This document shows positions 47,291 to 57,225 of a stretch of DNA of 64,000 nt, one piece after another. This DNA is from Streptomyces sp. NRRL S-244 (lineage in GTDB: Bacteria > Actinomycetota > Actinomycetes > Streptomycetales > Streptomycetaceae), in assembly GCF_000717915.1 (NCBI RefSeq), contig NZ_JOCX01000001.1, forward strand, positions 310,001 through 374,000, in the 5' to 3' direction. Each line of letters begins with the position of its first letter. Within the stretch, counting starts at the first letter, position 1. The notes beneath the pieces are model-generated. The model made no database searches, was not told where the DNA came from, and saw nothing but the letters and a program-made list of their open reading frames with translations. Both the position numbers and the translations under genes were made by a program.

Positions 47291-47301
47291 GTACGCGCGC
47301 G

Positions 47302-48432
47302 TCAGCCGGACAGGCGCACCGGCATGATCAGGTACTTGTACGCCTCGTCCGCCTCGGCGTCGACGGCCGGACGGCCGCTCAGCAGCGCCGGCTTGGTGGA
47401 CGTGGTGAAGCTCAGCTGCGCGGCCGGCGAGTCGATCGCGCTCAGGCCGTCCAGCAGGAAGGTCGGGTTGAAGGCGATCGAGATGTCGTCGCCCTCGAGC
47501 TTGGCGTCCACACGTTCCACAGCCTGTGCATCGTCGGAGGAGCCGGCCTCCAGGATCAGCACGCCCTGCTCGAAGCTGAGGCGGACCGGGGTGTTGCGCT
47601 CGGCGACCAGGGCCACGCGCTTGACGGCCTCGACGAACGGGGCGGTCTCGATGACGGCGATGGAGTTGAACTCCGTCGGGAACAGCGTGCGGTACTTCGG
47701 CAGGTCGCCTTCGAGCAGGCGGGTGGTGGTGCGGCGGCCGGCGCCCTCGAAGCCGATGAGGCCCTCGCCCGCGCCGGAGCCGGACAGCGCCAGGGTGACG
47801 GTGTCACCGCTGGTCAGGGACTTCGCGGTGTCCAGGAGCGTCTTCGCGGGCACCAGGGCCACGGCGGAGGCGTCCGGGTTCTCCGGCTTCCACAGGAACT
47901 CGCGGACCGCGAAGCGGTAGCGGTCGGTGGAGGCCAGGGTGACGCGGTCGCCCTCGATCTCGATGCGGACACCGGTCAGCACGGGCAGCGTGTCGTCGCG
48001 GCCGGCGGCGATGGCGACCTGGGCGGCGGCGGAGGCGAAGACCTCGCCGGGCACGGTGCCGGTCGCGGTCGGCATCTGCGGCAGTGCCGGGTACTCCTCC
48101 ACAGGCAGGGTGTGGAGTGTGAATCGCGAGGAGCCGCAGACCACGGTCGCCCGTACACCGTCTGTGGAAATCTCCACCGGGCGGTTGGGGAGGGCGCGGC
48201 AGATGTCGGCGAGCAGCCGGCCGGAGACGAGGACGGTGCCGTCCTCCTCGACGTCCGCCTCGACGGAGACGCGGGCCGAGACCTCGTAGTCGAAGCCGGA
48301 GAGGGACAGCGTGCCCTCCTCGGCCTTCAGCAGCAGGCCCGCGAGAACGGGCACCGGCGGCCGGGCCGGGAGGCTACGGGCAGCCCAGGCCACCGCCTCC
48401 GCGAGTACGTCGCGCTCCACCCGGATCTTCAC
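47302..48432 (-). CDS. dnaN: DNA polymerase III sliding clamp (beta subunit)
   Basis: Processivity clamp of 376 residues with three clamp domains. Landmarks are KIRVERDVLAEAVAWAAR, ASTDRYRFAVREFLW, LEGDLPKYRTLFPTEFN, NPTFLLDGLSAI and the terminal YKYLIMPVRLSG that forms part of the client-peptide pocket. The GTG at 48432 follows AGGAGG eight bases upstream. It is the reference for recognising the clamp domains fused to MerR near the left end. Confidence 0.97.
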   Translation of the reverse strand: MKIRVERDVLAEAVAWAARSLPARPPVPVLAGLLLKAEEGTLSLSGFDYEVSARVSVEADVEEDGTVLVSGRLLADICRALPNRPVEISTDGVRATVVCGSSRFTLHTLPVEEYPALPQMPTATGTVPGEVFASAAAQVAIAAGRDDTLPVLTGVRIEIEGDRVTLASTDRYRFAVREFLWKPENPDASAVALVPAKTLLDTAKSLTSGDTVTLALSGSGAGEGLIGFEGAGRRTTTRLLEGDLPKYRTLFPTEFNSIAVIETAPFVEAVKRVALVAERNTPVRLSFEQGVLILEAGSSDDAQAVERVDAKLEGDDISIAFNPTFLLDGLSAIDSPAAQLSFTTSTKPALLSGRPAVDAEADEAYKYLIMPVRLSG

Positions 48433-48610
48433 CGGAACCGCCTCCTGCTGTTGCTCGCTCGTCTGCCGGCCTTCGTTCTCGGCCCGATGCCTCGATGCCT
48501 CGATGGCTCGGAGCCTCGGTGCCGGGCACCAGTCTGACGTACGGCGCCGACAGTCGGTGCTGCCGGAGGTCAAGTCGGGAGCGAGGTGTCGGGGAGGCGT
48601 CCCCACCGAG

Positions 48611-49185
48611 TTGTGCACAGGACCCGCTTGAAAACCGAAACCGGGCTAACTCTCTATGGGGGTAGTAGTAGGGCCTGTGGAAACGGTGGATAAGCCCGTT
48701 GTCGCAGGTCAGCCCGCGTTTTTTATCCACCGACCCTGTGGGTGACACCGGTGGACAACACCGTGTGTCTGTGGAGAACAAAAACTTCTGCACAGGCCAT
48801 CCCCAGGTGACCCCGACTACTCCACAGGTGTGTCCCCAGGTTTCCCCCAGTACTCCACAGCCCAAACGTCGACTTCCGTGTGACGGCTTTCACTCCGGGC
48901 GGTGACGGGGGGTGGAATGTTGCCGAACAGTGGACAGCGGTGTGGGTAACTCGTCGGATCCTGTGCACAGAGTGCGGGAACCTGTGGGTCAGCGGTGGAC
49001 AGAGGAGTGGATGACCCTGTGGATGAAAGTTCTGTCCACAGGCTGTGGATGACGCTTGCGCACAAATCCACAGGGTTCTGACCAGTGCTGATGGTGCCTC
49101 ATCCCGCAGCCCTGTGGACAGATTGTGGGTGACGGAAGCAGTCCCCAGCCTGTGGACGGAAGAAAGTCGGGGAATCTGTGGATGA
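48611..49185. other. oriC: Chromosomal replication origin oriC
   Basis: The 895-bp gap between dnaN and dnaA is packed with DnaA boxes on both strands, relaxed Streptomyces consensus TTGTCCACA. Clear ones: 48676-48684, 48686-48694, 48723-48731, 48750-48758, 48770-48778, 48818-48826, 48851-48859, 49018-49026, 49032-49040, 49044-49052, 49064-49072, 49113-49121, 49151-49159 and 49177-49185, with weaker matches at 48611 and 48929. They form two groups around a box-poor middle (about 48860-49017). An obvious A+T-rich unwinding tract is lacking, as in other streptomycetes. 48433-48610 is the dnaN leader with nothing else recognised. Confidence 0.95.
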
Positions 49186-49236
49186 GTTGCTCCACAGGGG
49201 GCGTATTCGAACAGACCAGGGGCGCGCGGACGAAGA

Positions 49237-49310
49237 AGGGCGCCCCCGAAGTACCCCGGGAGCGCCCTCTGGAAGCGTTTGAAGAGGCTCAGCCGGCCCC
49301 GCCGGCTGAG
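49237..49310 (-). terminator. Two tandem terminator hairpins after dnaA
   Basis: First hairpin, 49288-49310: a 10-bp stem CTCAGCCGGC with a three-base loop, nearest the dnaA stop. Second, 49237-49268: a 12-bp stem with one pair that is G-U in the minus transcript. Together they shield oriC from dnaA transcription. Confidence 0.75.
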
Positions 49311-49327
49311 CTGAAGAGGCCCCTGGC

Positions 49328-51121
49328 TCAGCCGTTCTTGATGCGGTTGGTGAGCTCGGTGACCTGGTTGTAGATGGACCGCCGCTCCGCCATCAGGGCC
49401 CGGATCTTGCGGTCCGCGTGCATGACCGTGGTGTGGTCGCGGCCGCCGAACTGCGCCCCGATCTTGGGCAGGGAGAGGTCCGTGAGCTCCCGGCACAGGT
49501 ACATGGCGATCTGCCGGGCGGTGACCAGGACGCGGCTGCGCGAGGAGCCGCACAGGTCGTCCACGGTGAGGCCGAAGTAGTCCGCAGTGGCCGCCATGAT
49601 GTCCGTGGCCGTGATCTCGGGGGCGGAGTCCTCGCCGCCGGGGATCAGGTTCTTGAGGACGTCCTCGGTCAGGCCCAGGTCGACCGGCTGCCGGTTCAGG
49701 CTCGCGAAGGCCGTGACCCGGATCAGCGCCCCCTCCAGCTCGCGGATGTTGCGCGAGATGCGGGAGGCGATGAACTCCAGTACCTCCGGCGGGGCGTTGA
49801 GCTGCTCCTGTACGGCCTTCTTGCGCAGGATCGCGATACGGGTCTCCAGCTCGGGCGGCTGGACGTCGGTGATCAGGCCCCACTCGAAGCGGTTGCGGAG
49901 CCGGTCCTCCAGGGTGACGAGCTGCTTGGGCGGCCGGTCGGAGGACAGCACGATCTGCTTGTTGGCGTTGTGGAGCGTATTGAAGGTGTGGAAGAACTCC
50001 TCCTGCGTCGACTCCTTGCTCGCGAGGAACTGGATGTCGTCGACGAGCAGGATGTCCATCTCGCGGTAGCGCTTGCGGAACGCGTCGCCCTTGCCGTCGC
50101 GGATCGAGTTGATGAACTCGTTGGTGAACTCCTCGGAGCTCACGTACCGCACCCGGGTGCCGGGGTACAGACTCCGCGCGTAGTGCCCGATGGCGTGCAG
50201 AAGATGCGTTTTGCCAAGGCCCGATTCCCCGTAGATGAAGAGGGGGTTGTACGCCTTGGCGGGCGCCTCGGCGACGGCCACCGCGGCGGCGTGCGCGAAG
50301 CGGTTGGACGCGCCGATGACGAACGTGTCGAACAGGTACTTGGGGTTGAGCCGGGCGGTCGGCTCCAGCGGGCCCGAGGTCGAGCCGCCCGACGGGGACG
50401 GGGGCGGTGCGGGCCGTCCGGGCGCCGGGCGCGGGGCCGGCTGCTCGTACTGCTGCTGCTCGTACTGATGGGACTGGTGGGACTGCTGGGGCTGGCGGGG
50501 CTCGTACTGCTGCTGCTCGTACTGCTGCTGGTCGAAGGAGCCCTGCTCGTACCCGCCGGAGTCGGACTGCTGGAGGTAGCCGGGCTGCGGGGAGGCGTAC
50601 GGATCGCGCTCGGGGAAGCCGCCGAGGCGGGGCTGCTGCCAGCCGTAGTCGTCCTGCTGGCCGCCGCGGGGCCAGGAGCCGGGCTCGGGGCGCGACTGCT
50701 GGTAGTCCGGGTAGGCGGGGCGGGCGGTGGGGAGCTGGTCGTCGGAGGACCCGCCGGCACCGTTGTGGCCGCCGCCGCGCTGGCCGCCGTACGGCTCGTA
50801 CGACTCGGGGCGCTGCTGGGTGGATGCGGGCAGGGGCGCGGGCTCGCCGGCGGAGTCGTCCACGGTGATGGCGATGCGGATGGGGCGGCCGCACTCGCGG
50901 CTGAGCGCATCGCTGATCAGCGGGGCGAGCCGGCCCTCGAGGACGCGCTTGCCGTATTCGTTGGGGACGGCGAGCAGCGCGGTGTCGGCGACGAGGGCCA
51001 GGGGCTGGCAGCGCTCGACCCACTGCTTGTCCTTGGGCTCGATCGCCTGCTGTCCCTCCCCGAGGAGCTTTTCGAGCACCCTTGGCCACACTGCGGCAAG
51101 ATCGGCAGGTACGTCAGCCAC
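49328..51121 (-). CDS. dnaA: Chromosomal replication initiator DnaA
   Basis: AAA+ initiator of 597 residues. Domain I ([20 protein letters not shown]) is about 1-90. Domain II is a very long, Gln/Tyr/Pro/Gly-rich linker (about 90-260) with YEQQQYE repeats, characteristic of Streptomyces DnaA. Domain III has Walker [16 protein letters not shown] and Walker [12 protein letters not shown]. Domain IV ends with the DNA-binding signature [16 protein letters not shown]. The GTG at 51121 is chosen from the conserved start; GAGAG lies upstream. Promoter with adjacent DnaA box suggests autoregulation. Confidence 0.97.
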   Translation of the reverse strand: MADVPADLAAVWPRVLEKLLGEGQQAIEPKDKQWVERCQPLALVADTALLAVPNEYGKRVLEGRLAPLISDALSRECGRPIRIAITVDDSAGEPAPLPASTQQRPESYEPYGGQRGGGHNGAGGSSDDQLPTARPAYPDYQQSRPEPGSWPRGGQQDDYGWQQPRLGGFPERDPYASPQPGYLQQSDSGGYEQGSFDQQQYEQQQYEPRQPQQSHQSHQYEQQQYEQPAPRPAPGRPAPPPSPSGGSTSGPLEPTARLNPKYLFDTFVIGASNRFAHAAAVAVAEAPAKAYNPLFIYGESGLGKTHLLHAIGHYARSLYPGTRVRYVSSEEFTNEFINSIRDGKGDAFRKRYREMDILLVDDIQFLASKESTQEEFFHTFNTLHNANKQIVLSSDRPPKQLVTLEDRLRNRFEWGLITDVQPPELETRIAILRKKAVQEQLNAPPEVLEFIASRISRNIRELEGALIRVTAFASLNRQPVDLGLTEDVLKNLIPGGEDSAPEITATDIMAATADYFGLTVDDLCGSSRSRVLVTARQIAMYLCRELTDLSLPKIGAQFGGRDHTTVMHADRKIRALMAERRSIYNQVTELTNRIKNG

Positions 51122-51199
51122 AGAGCACGCTCTCTCACAGGGGTCCCACGAATGTGTGGTTCTTTGGGACGGTCGGGACAAAAAATCCGGGATCAGACA

Positions 51200-51242
51200 A
51201 CGGTAGTCAGGCCGACGGGTACGGTTCAAGTCGTTGTCCACA
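51200..51242 (-). promoter_or_regulatory. dnaA promoter with DnaA box
   Basis: Minus-strand TTGAAC (51224-51229) and TACCGT (51200-51205) are spaced 18 bp, a good housekeeping-type promoter, giving a leader of about 70 bases. Directly upstream of the -35 is a perfect box TTGTCCACA (51234-51242), so DnaA bound there can affect its own transcription. A TGTGCACAG-like half match follows at 51246. Confidence 0.75.
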
Positions 51243-51276
51243 GCCTGTGCACAGTGTGGGGGCACGTCGCCTCGGT

Positions 51277-51306
51277 TTGACCGGATGGCGTAGCCGCGCG
51301 TACCGT
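51277..51306 (+). promoter_or_regulatory. rpmH operon promoter
   Basis: TTGACC (51277-51282) and TACCGT (51301-51306) with an 18-bp spacer. It faces away from the dnaA promoter; the two -35 boxes are about 47 bp apart with the DnaA box between them. The leader to rpmH would be about 165 bases. Confidence 0.7.
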
Positions 51307-51476
51307 AACGAGGTCGAGTTGTCGATGGCTGCTGCCGCCTGCCTACCGATGGGCGAAGATCACCTTTTGTGATCGTTTAGCGGTGCCACTCGGGCGAACA
51401 CGCGAGTTTCCTCGTGGGCGCACGGTGACAGCCAGGCGATGTCCCGCCACAACGATTCATTCTCTGGAGCCCCCGA

Positions 51477-51614
51477 GTGAGCAAGCGCACCTTCCAGCCG
51501 AACAACCGCCGTCGTGCCAAGACCCACGGCTTCCGTCTCCGGATGCGTACCCGTGCCGGTCGCGCGATCCTGGCGAACCGCCGCAGCAAGGGCCGCGCCG
51601 CCCTCTCCGCGTAA
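51477..51614 (+). CDS. rpmH: 50S ribosomal protein L34
   Basis: Very basic 45-residue ribosomal protein: [20 protein letters not shown], then [18 protein letters not shown]. The GTG at 51477 has TGGAG seven bases before it. The gene starts the conserved rpmH-rnpA-yidD-yidC-jag-rsmG-parAB series opposite dnaA. Confidence 0.97.
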   Translation: MSKRTFQPNNRRRAKTHGFRLRMRTRAGRAILANRRSKGRAALSA

Positions 51615-51635
51615 CAACGCGCAGGTCGTGACGTC

Positions 51636-52010
51636 GTGCTGTCTCCCGAAAATCGGCTGAGGCGGCGTGAGGACTTCGCGAGCGCGGTACGTCGAGGCAG
51701 GCGGGCAGGTCGCCCGCTCCTCGTCGTCCACCTACGTACAAGCGGTGCAACGGACCCGCACGAGCCGGGGGAGATCGATCCCTCGACGCGTGCGGGTTTC
51801 GTCGTCAGCAAGGCCGTGGGTGGCGCCGTCGTCCGTAACCGGGTGAAGCGCCGTTTGCGCCATCTTGTCCGCGAGCGGCTCTCCCAGCTGCCCGCCGGTA
51901 GCCTGGTGGTGGTGCGGGCGCTGCCCGGAGCGGGTGACGCCGGTGCCGACGAACTGGCCCGGGACCTGGATGCCGCTCTGACGCGGCTCCTGGGAGGCGT
52001 GGCTCGATGA
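51636..52010 (+). CDS. rnpA: Ribonuclease P protein component
   Basis: Protein cofactor of RNase P, 124 residues, needed for 5' maturation of tRNAs. The family motif is [16 protein letters not shown], with [16 protein letters not shown] near the start. GTG at 51636, 21 bp after rpmH. Its stop overlaps the yidD ATG (ATGA). Confidence 0.95.
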   Translation: MLSPENRLRRREDFASAVRRGRRAGRPLLVVHLRTSGATDPHEPGEIDPSTRAGFVVSKAVGGAVVRNRVKRRLRHLVRERLSQLPAGSLVVVRALPGAGDAGADELARDLDAALTRLLGGVAR

Positions 52011-52288
52011 AGTACCCGCTGCTCGCATTGATCAAGCTGTACCAGTGGACGATCAGTCCGCTGCTCGGGCCGGTGTGCCGCTATTACCCCTCGTGCTCGC
52101 ACTACGGGTTCACGGCCATCGACCGGCATGGTGCGGTGAAGGGGACGGTTCTGACCGGCTGGCGGATCCTGCGGTGCAATCCGTGGTCCGCCGGTGGTGT
52201 CGATCACGTCCCACCCCGTAAACGCCCGCGTTGGCACGAGCAGCTGCGCAGTGCGTTGCGTAGATCTCGCAATGCTCAAGGAGCCTGA
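52007..52288 (+). CDS. yidD: Membrane protein insertion efficiency factor YidD
   Basis: A 93-residue membrane-associated protein with the conserved cysteine motif [18 protein letters not shown] and [19 protein letters not shown]. It assists YidC-mediated insertion. Overlaps rnpA and is three bases from yidC. Confidence 0.95.
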   Translation: MKYPLLALIKLYQWTISPLLGPVCRYYPSCSHYGFTAIDRHGAVKGTVLTGWRILRCNPWSAGGVDHVPPRKRPRWHEQLRSALRRSRNAQGA

Positions 52289-52291
52289 TTA

Positions 52292-53398
52292 GTGGACACG
52301 ATTGCCAGTCTGTTCAGCTTTATCACCACGCCCGTCTCGTGGGTCATCGTCCAGTTCCACAGCCTGTACGGCGCGATCTTCGGACCGGACAGCGGCTGGG
52401 CCTGGGGCCTGTCCATCGTGTCCCTGGTGGTCTTGATCCGCATCTGCCTGATCCCGCTCTTCGTGAAGCAGATCAAGGCGACGCGTGGCATGCAGGCGCT
52501 CCAGCCGAAGATGAAGGCGATCCAGGAGCGCTACAAGAACGACAAGCAGCGCCAGTCCGAAGAGATGATGAAGCTGTACAAGGAGACGGGTACCAACCCG
52601 CTCTCCTCGTGCCTTCCCATCCTGGCGCAGTCCCCGTTCTTCTTCGCGCTGTACCACGTGCTCTCGGCCATCGCCAATGGTCAGACCATCGGCGTCATCA
52701 ACCAGTCGCTGCTGGAGAGCGCGCGTCAGGCGCACATCTTCGGCGCCCCGCTGGCGGCCAAGTTCACGGACAGCGCCGAGAAGGCCGCCTCCCTGGGCGC
52801 CTCGATCACGGATGTCCGCATCGTCACCGCGGTCATGATCGTCATGATGTCGCTGTCGCAGTTCTACACCCAGCGCCAGCTGATGCAGAAGAACGTCGAC
52901 CTCTCGGTCAAGACGCCGTTCATGCAGCAGCAGAAGATGCTGATGTACATCTTCCCGCTGATCTTCGCGGTCATGGGCATCAACTTCCCCGTGGGTGTTC
53001 TCGTCTACTGGCTGACCACGAACGTGTGGACCATGGGCCAGCAGATGTACGTGATCAACCAGAACCCGACCCCGGGCAGCAAGGCGCAGGACCAGTACCT
53101 GACCCGTCTGCTGAAGCACGTCACCACGCACGGGGACGTCAAGGGCCGGGGCAAGAAGAAGATCGTCGCGGCGATCGTGGCCAAGGGCCCGGACCGCAAC
53201 GACAACGAGCGCAAGTTCATCACGGCTCTCACGAAGCAGGGTCTGGCTGCGCAGGCGGACGGGTCTGTGATCAAGAGTGCCGAGGCCACGGCCGACGCGG
53301 ACGCGGCGAGCGGCGGTGCCGCCAAGCGGCAGCAGCCGAAGCGGCAGACGAAGTCGCAGCGCCAGACGCCGCCCCCCAAGCCCTCTTCCAAGAAGTAA
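52292..53398 (+). CDS. yidC: Membrane protein insertase YidC
   Basis: Oxa1/YidC insertase of 368 residues. Five membrane helices are visible, with a positively charged hairpin after the first ([20 protein letters not shown]). The C-terminal tail is long, Lys/Gln-rich and disordered, typical of actinobacteria. No periplasmic P1 domain, as expected for a Gram-positive. GTG start at 52292. Confidence 0.95.
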   Translation: MDTIASLFSFITTPVSWVIVQFHSLYGAIFGPDSGWAWGLSIVSLVVLIRICLIPLFVKQIKATRGMQALQPKMKAIQERYKNDKQRQSEEMMKLYKETGTNPLSSCLPILAQSPFFFALYHVLSAIANGQTIGVINQSLLESARQAHIFGAPLAAKFTDSAEKAASLGASITDVRIVTAVMIVMMSLSQFYTQRQLMQKNVDLSVKTPFMQQQKMLMYIFPLIFAVMGINFPVGVLVYWLTTNVWTMGQQMYVINQNPTPGSKAQDQYLTRLLKHVTTHGDVKGRGKKKIVAAIVAKGPDRNDNERKFITALTKQGLAAQADGSVIKSAEATADADAASGGAAKRQQPKRQTKSQRQTPPPKPSSKK

Positions 53399-53413
53399 GA
53401 AGGAGTCCCTCCC

Positions 53414-53926
53414 GTGACGGAAGGCACCACCACCGCCGCCGCTGAGAGTGGCGACACCCTGACCCGCCTTGAGCAGGAGGGTGAGATCGCGGCCGACTAC
53501 CTCGAGGGTCTGCTGGACATCGCTGACCTGGACGGGGACATCGACATGGACGTCGAGGCCGACCGGGCCGCGGTGTCGATCGTCAGTGACTCTGCCAGCC
53601 GTGATCTCCAGAAGCTCGTGGGGCGCGACGGTGAGGTCCTGGAGGCTCTGCAGGAGCTGACCCGCCTCGCTGTGCACCGCGAGACCGGGGACCGTAGCCG
53701 GCTGATGCTGGACATCGCGGGCTTCCGTGCGAAGAAGCGCGAGGAGCTGGCGGCGCTCGGTGCCCAGGCGGCGGCGGACGTGAAGGCGTCCGGTGAGCCG
53801 CTGAAGCTGGCGCCGATGACGCCCTTCGAGCGCAAGGTCGTCCACGACGCCGTGGCGGCTGCCGGTCTGAAGAGCGAGTCGGAGGGCGAGGAGCCGCAGC
53901 GCTTCGTCGTCGTGCTCCCGGCCTGA
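53414..53926 (+). CDS. jag: Jag/KhpB-like R3H domain RNA-binding protein
   Basis: A 170-residue protein with an N-terminal KH-like region (LLDIADLDGDIDMDVEADRA, DLQKLVGRDGEVLEALQELT) and a C-terminal R3H domain (RSRLMLDIAGFRAKKREELA, PFERKVVHDAVAA). The Jag_N domain of the firmicute protein is missing, as in other actinobacteria. Probably a small-RNA or mRNA-binding factor. GTG at 53414 with AAGGAG. Confidence 0.9.
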   Translation: MTEGTTTAAAESGDTLTRLEQEGEIAADYLEGLLDIADLDGDIDMDVEADRAAVSIVSDSASRDLQKLVGRDGEVLEALQELTRLAVHRETGDRSRLMLDIAGFRAKKREELAALGAQAAADVKASGEPLKLAPMTPFERKVVHDAVAAAGLKSESEGEEPQRFVVVLPA

Positions 53927-53943
53927 CCGCAAGCCTGAGTGTT

Positions 53944-53972
53944 CGGCCCCGTCTGTGTCGCAGACGGGGCCG
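53944..53972 (+). terminator. Terminator after jag
   Basis: Perfect 12-bp stem CGGCCCCGTCTG with a five-base loop and followed by AAGTTTGT, 17 bp after the jag stop. Confidence 0.88.
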
Positions 53973-54062
53973 AAGTTTGTCAGCCTGGCAGTGCCGGTCT
54001 CGGCGGTGCCAGTTCGAGCAGTGCGTTTTCAACGATCCATGCGGTACGGAAGGACGGTCCCC

Positions 54063-54779
54063 GTGACGGAGGCAGCGGAGCTTCCCCCGGCGCCTGAAGA
54101 GGCGCGCGCGGTGTTCGGCGAGTTTTTCCCGGAAGCTGTGCGGTATGCGGAGCTGCTGGCGGACGCGGGGGTCAAGCGCGGCCTGATCGGCCCGCGTGAG
54201 GTGCCGCGACTGTGGGAGCGGCACCTGCTGAACTGTGCGGTGCTCTCGGAGGTGGTGCCCGAGGGCGTCACCGTCTGCGATGTGGGTTCGGGTGCCGGCC
54301 TGCCCGGCATCCCGCTCGCTCTGGTGCGGCGTGATCTGAAGATCACGCTGCTGGAACCGCTGCTGCGGCGGACGACCTTCTTGCAGGAGGCCGTGGAGCT
54401 GCTGGGCCTGGACCACGTCACGGTGGTGCGCGGCCGGGCCGAGGAGATGCTCGGCAAGGTACAGCCGGTGCACGTGGTGACGGCGCGGGCCGTGGCTCCG
54501 CTGGACCGGCTGGCGGGCTGGGGCGTGCCCCTGCTGCGTCCGTACGGGGAGATGCTGGCGCTCAAGGGTGACACCGCCGAGGAGGAGCTGGTGGCGGCGA
54601 AGACCGCACTGGCGAAGCTGGGTGTGGTGAAGACCTCGGTGCTGCAGGTGGGCGAGGGTGTGGTGGATCCCCTGTCCACCGTCGTCCGGGTCGAGGTCGG
54701 AGAAAGCCCCGGCGGGGTGAGGTTCGCGGCCAAGCGGGCTAAGGCCGCTCGTACCAGCCGGACCCGTCGGCGCCGCTGA
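54063..54779 (+). CDS. rsmG: 16S rRNA (guanine-527-N7) methyltransferase RsmG
   Basis: SAM-dependent methyltransferase of 238 residues modifying G527 of 16S rRNA; loss gives low-level streptomycin resistance in Streptomyces. The SAM site is VCDVGSGAGLPGIPLALVR, preceded by GPREVPRLWERHLLN. The C-terminus is basic. The GTG at 54063 follows GGAAGGA; the frame open from 53955 starts inside the jag terminator and is rejected. Confidence 0.93.
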   Translation: MTEAAELPPAPEEARAVFGEFFPEAVRYAELLADAGVKRGLIGPREVPRLWERHLLNCAVLSEVVPEGVTVCDVGSGAGLPGIPLALVRRDLKITLLEPLLRRTTFLQEAVELLGLDHVTVVRGRAEEMLGKVQPVHVVTARAVAPLDRLAGWGVPLLRPYGEMLALKGDTAEEELVAAKTALAKLGVVKTSVLQVGEGVVDPLSTVVRVEVGESPGGVRFAAKRAKAARTSRTRRRR

Positions 54780-54865
54780 TTTCGGGGGCATTGAGCCCTA
54801 TAGGTATGGATTTCGGAGTGTCGTAGCGGCCCGAAGACCCTGTCCGGGCACTGTCCGGGCATCGT

Positions 54866-54879
54866 GTTTCACGTGAAAC
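54866..54879. other. parS: parS site upstream of parA
   Basis: Core GTTTCACGTGAAAC, flanked by GTGTTTCAC and GTGAAACGT, in the 294-bp gap between rsmG and parA. The gap also holds DnaA boxes; the rest shows no clear feature apart from the parA ribosome site at 55059-55066. Confidence 0.93.
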
Positions 54880-54962
54880 GTCGCTCTCTGCTGCACGGAA
54901 TCATCAGCCGCGGCCGTGCGGCTGCGTCCCCTCGTCACCGCAAGGGTGAAGGGGGGACGGAG

Positions 54963-54989
54963 TTGTCCACAACGGTGGATTCATCCACA
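54963..54989. promoter_or_regulatory. DnaA boxes in the parA upstream region
   Basis: A perfect TTGTCCACA (54963-54971) and TCATCCACA (54981-54989) lie 18 bp apart in direct orientation, about 85-110 bp before the parA start. They could let DnaA control parAB or act as outlying origin boxes. Confidence 0.55.
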
Positions 54990-55073
54990 GGAGTACGGGC
55001 CCCGCTGGTTCGCGACCCGGGTGTCATGGCAGGCTCTGTTCATCGCGAGCCTGATGTCGAGGAGAGTGACACC

Positions 55074-56111
55074 GTGCGGTCCGACGCCAACCTCGCGGGG
55101 CCGATGGCCGACCCGGTCCCCGGTCCCCGCTCTGAATCAGCGAGCGACGATGTTTCACGTGAAACATCGTCGCCCCTTGTAGACAACGACACGCCCATCG
55201 GCCGTGCCGCCCAGCTGGCGGTCGAGGCGCTGGGGCGCGCCGGCGAGGGGCTGCCCCGCCCGGCGCAGACACGGGTCATCGTGGTCGCCAACCAGAAGGG
55301 CGGCGTGGGCAAGACCACGACGACCGTGAACCTGGCGGCCTCACTGGCCCTGCACGGTGCTCGGGTCCTGGTGGTCGACCTCGACCCGCAGGGCAACGCC
55401 TCCACGGCGCTCGGGATCGACCACCACGCGGATGTGCCCTCGATCTACGACGTGCTCGTGGACAGCCGGCCGCTGCTGGAGGTCGTCCAGCCGGTGGTGG
55501 ACGTGGAGGGGCTCTTCTGTGCTCCGGCCACGATCGATCTGGCGGGTGCGGAGATCGAGCTGGTGTCCCTGGTGGCTCGCGAGAGCCGGCTCCAGCGGGC
55601 CATCCAGGCGTACGAGCAGCCGCTGGACTACATCCTGATCGACTGCCCGCCCTCGCTGGGGCTGCTGACGGTGAACGCGCTGGTGGCCGGCGCCGAGGTG
55701 CTGATCCCGATCCAGTGCGAGTACTACGCCCTGGAGGGCCTGGGGCAGCTGCTGCGCAACGTGGACCTGGTACGGGCCCACCTGAACCCGGCGCTGCACG
55801 TGTCGACGATCCTGCTGACGATGTACGACGGCAGGACCCGGCTGGCCTCGCAGGTGGCGGAGGAGGTGCGCACCCACTTCGGCAAGGAGGTGCTGCGCAC
55901 GAGCATCCCGCGTTCGGTGCGCATTTCCGAGGCGCCGAGTTACGGCCAGACGGTGCTCACCTACGATCCGGGTTCGAGTGGTTCTCTTTCCTATCTGGAA
56001 GCTGCGCGTGAGATCGCGCTGCGGGGGGCCGGAATTTCTTACGACGCCCAGCACGCCCATCTGGGCGCGGGCATGAACAGCACGCAGAGTGTGGCGGAGG
56101 GGATCCAGTGA
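55074..56111 (+). CDS. parA: Chromosome-partitioning ATPase ParA
   Basis: Walker-type ATPase of 345 residues that guides ParB-bound origins. The deviant Walker A is [20 protein letters not shown] and the A' and B motifs are [12 protein letters not shown] and [17 protein letters not shown]. The first 60 residues are a variable linker encoding a parS site (DVSRETS). The start is the GTG at 55074, seven bases after GAGGAGAG; the frame is open back to 54864, where translation would begin inside another parS site. Stop overlaps parB (GTGA). Confidence 0.95.
   Translation: MRSDANLAGPMADPVPGPRSESASDDVSRETSSPLVDNDTPIGRAAQLAVEALGRAGEGLPRPAQTRVIVVANQKGGVGKTTTTVNLAASLALHGARVLVVDLDPQGNASTALGIDHHADVPSIYDVLVDSRPLLEVVQPVVDVEGLFCAPATIDLAGAEIELVSLVARESRLQRAIQAYEQPLDYILIDCPPSLGLLTVNALVAGAEVLIPIQCEYYALEGLGQLLRNVDLVRAHLNPALHVSTILLTMYDGRTRLASQVAEEVRTHFGKEVLRTSIPRSVRISEAPSYGQTVLTYDPGSSGSLSYLEAAREIALRGAGISYDAQHAHLGAGMNSTQSVAEGIQ
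55144..55173. other. parS: parS site inside parA (30-bp palindrome)
   Basis: Core at 55152-55165 with perfect symmetry over 30 bp. It is read in the parA frame as DDVSRETSS in the variable N-terminal linker. Confidence 0.93.
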
Positions 56112-57211
56112 GTGAGCGACGTAGGGGTCTGGGGCGGGGGCTCGGCGCGCTGATCCCCGCCGCTCCCCAGGAGAAGACGCCGCCGGTGATCGGTGCCGGC
56201 TCGACGTCCCCGTCGGCGGTGCCGACATTGCCTTCGGAGCGTGGGGTCGCGGCGGCGAAGCTGGCTTCGCTGGCGCAGGCCGATGTTTCACGTGAAACAT
56301 CGCTCGCGGCGACGACTGCCGTTGCGGTGGCGGATGAGCCGGAGTCGGTGGAGCCCGAGGCCAATGTGGTGGCCGGGGCGACATTCGCCGAGCTCCCGAT
56401 GGACTCGATCACACCGAACCCGCGGCAGCCCCGTGAGGTGTTCGACGAGGACGCGCTGGCGGAGCTGGTCACCTCCATCCAGGAGGTGGGTCTGCTCCAG
56501 CCGGTGGTGGTGCGGCAGTCGGCTCCGGGCCGCTACGAGCTCATCATGGGTGAGCGTCGCTGGCGGGCCTGCCGGGAGGCCGGGCTGGATCGCATTCCGG
56601 CGATCATCCGGGCGACGGACGACGAGAAGCTGCTGCTGGACGCGCTGCTGGAGAACCTGCACCGGGCGCAGCTGAACCCCCTGGAGGAGGCGGCCGCGTA
56701 CGACCAGCTGCTCCAGGACTTCAATTGCACGCACGACCAGCTGGCGGACCGGATCGGGCGTTCGCGTCCGCAGGTGTCCAACACGCTGCGTCTGCTGAAG
56801 CTCTCGCCGCCGGTTCAGCGCCGGGTGGCCGCGGGTGTGCTGTCCGCCGGACATGCGCGGGCCCTGCTGTCGGTGGAGCACTCCGAGGCCCAGGACAAGC
56901 TGGCGCACCGGATCGTGGCCGAGGGCCTGTCGGTGCGTGCGGTCGAGGAGATCGTCTCGCTGATGGGCTCGGAGCCTGAGGGACCCGTGAAGCCGAAGGG
57001 TCCGCGGGCCGGCGCCCGGGTGGCTCCCGCGCTCAGCGAACTGGCGACGCGGCTGTCGGACCGGTTCGAGACGCGCGTGAAGGTGGATCTGGGTCAGAAG
57101 AAGGGCAAGATCACCGTCGAGTTCGCCTCGATGGAGGATCTGGAGCGGATTCTGGGGACGTTGGCGCCGGGCGAGGGCCGGGTGCTGGAGCAGGGTCTGT
57201 CCGGGGAGTGA
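56108..57211 (+). CDS. parB: Chromosome-partitioning protein ParB
   Basis: CTP-dependent parS-binding clamp, 367 residues. The ParA-stimulating N-terminus is [17 protein letters not shown] variable linker (about 15-90) contains a parS site. The CTP-binding part shows [19 protein letters not shown] and [12 protein letters not shown], the HTH is [20 protein letters not shown], and the C-terminal dimerisation domain ends [20 protein letters not shown] start overlaps the parA stop. Confidence 0.96.
   Translation: MSERRRGLGRGLGALIPAAPQEKTPPVIGAGSTSPSAVPTLPSERGVAAAKLASLAQADVSRETSLAATTAVAVADEPESVEPEANVVAGATFAELPMDSITPNPRQPREVFDEDALAELVTSIQEVGLLQPVVVRQSAPGRYELIMGERRWRACREAGLDRIPAIIRATDDEKLLLDALLENLHRAQLNPLEEAAAYDQLLQDFNCTHDQLADRIGRSRPQVSNTLRLLKLSPPVQRRVAAGVLSAGHARALLSVEHSEAQDKLAHRIVAEGLSVRAVEEIVSLMGSEPEGPVKPKGPRAGARVAPALSELATRLSDRFETRVKVDLGQKKGKITVEFASMEDLERILGTLAPGEGRVLEQGLSGE
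56281..56302. other. parS: parS site inside parB
   Basis: Core GTTTCACGTGAAAC at 56285-56298 with 22 bp of perfect symmetry. Read in the parB frame as ADVSRETSL, in the variable linker. Confidence 0.93.
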
Positions 57212-57225
57212 TCCCCCGGCCGCCG

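Noticed and set aside
53955..54062. Extended RsmG N-terminus
   Set aside because: It would begin inside the jag terminator; the ribosome site favours the GTG at 54063.
54864..55073. Earlier ParA start reading VFHVKRR
   Set aside because: The start would lie inside a parS site with no ribosome site; GAGGAGAG before the GTG at 55074 decides the start.
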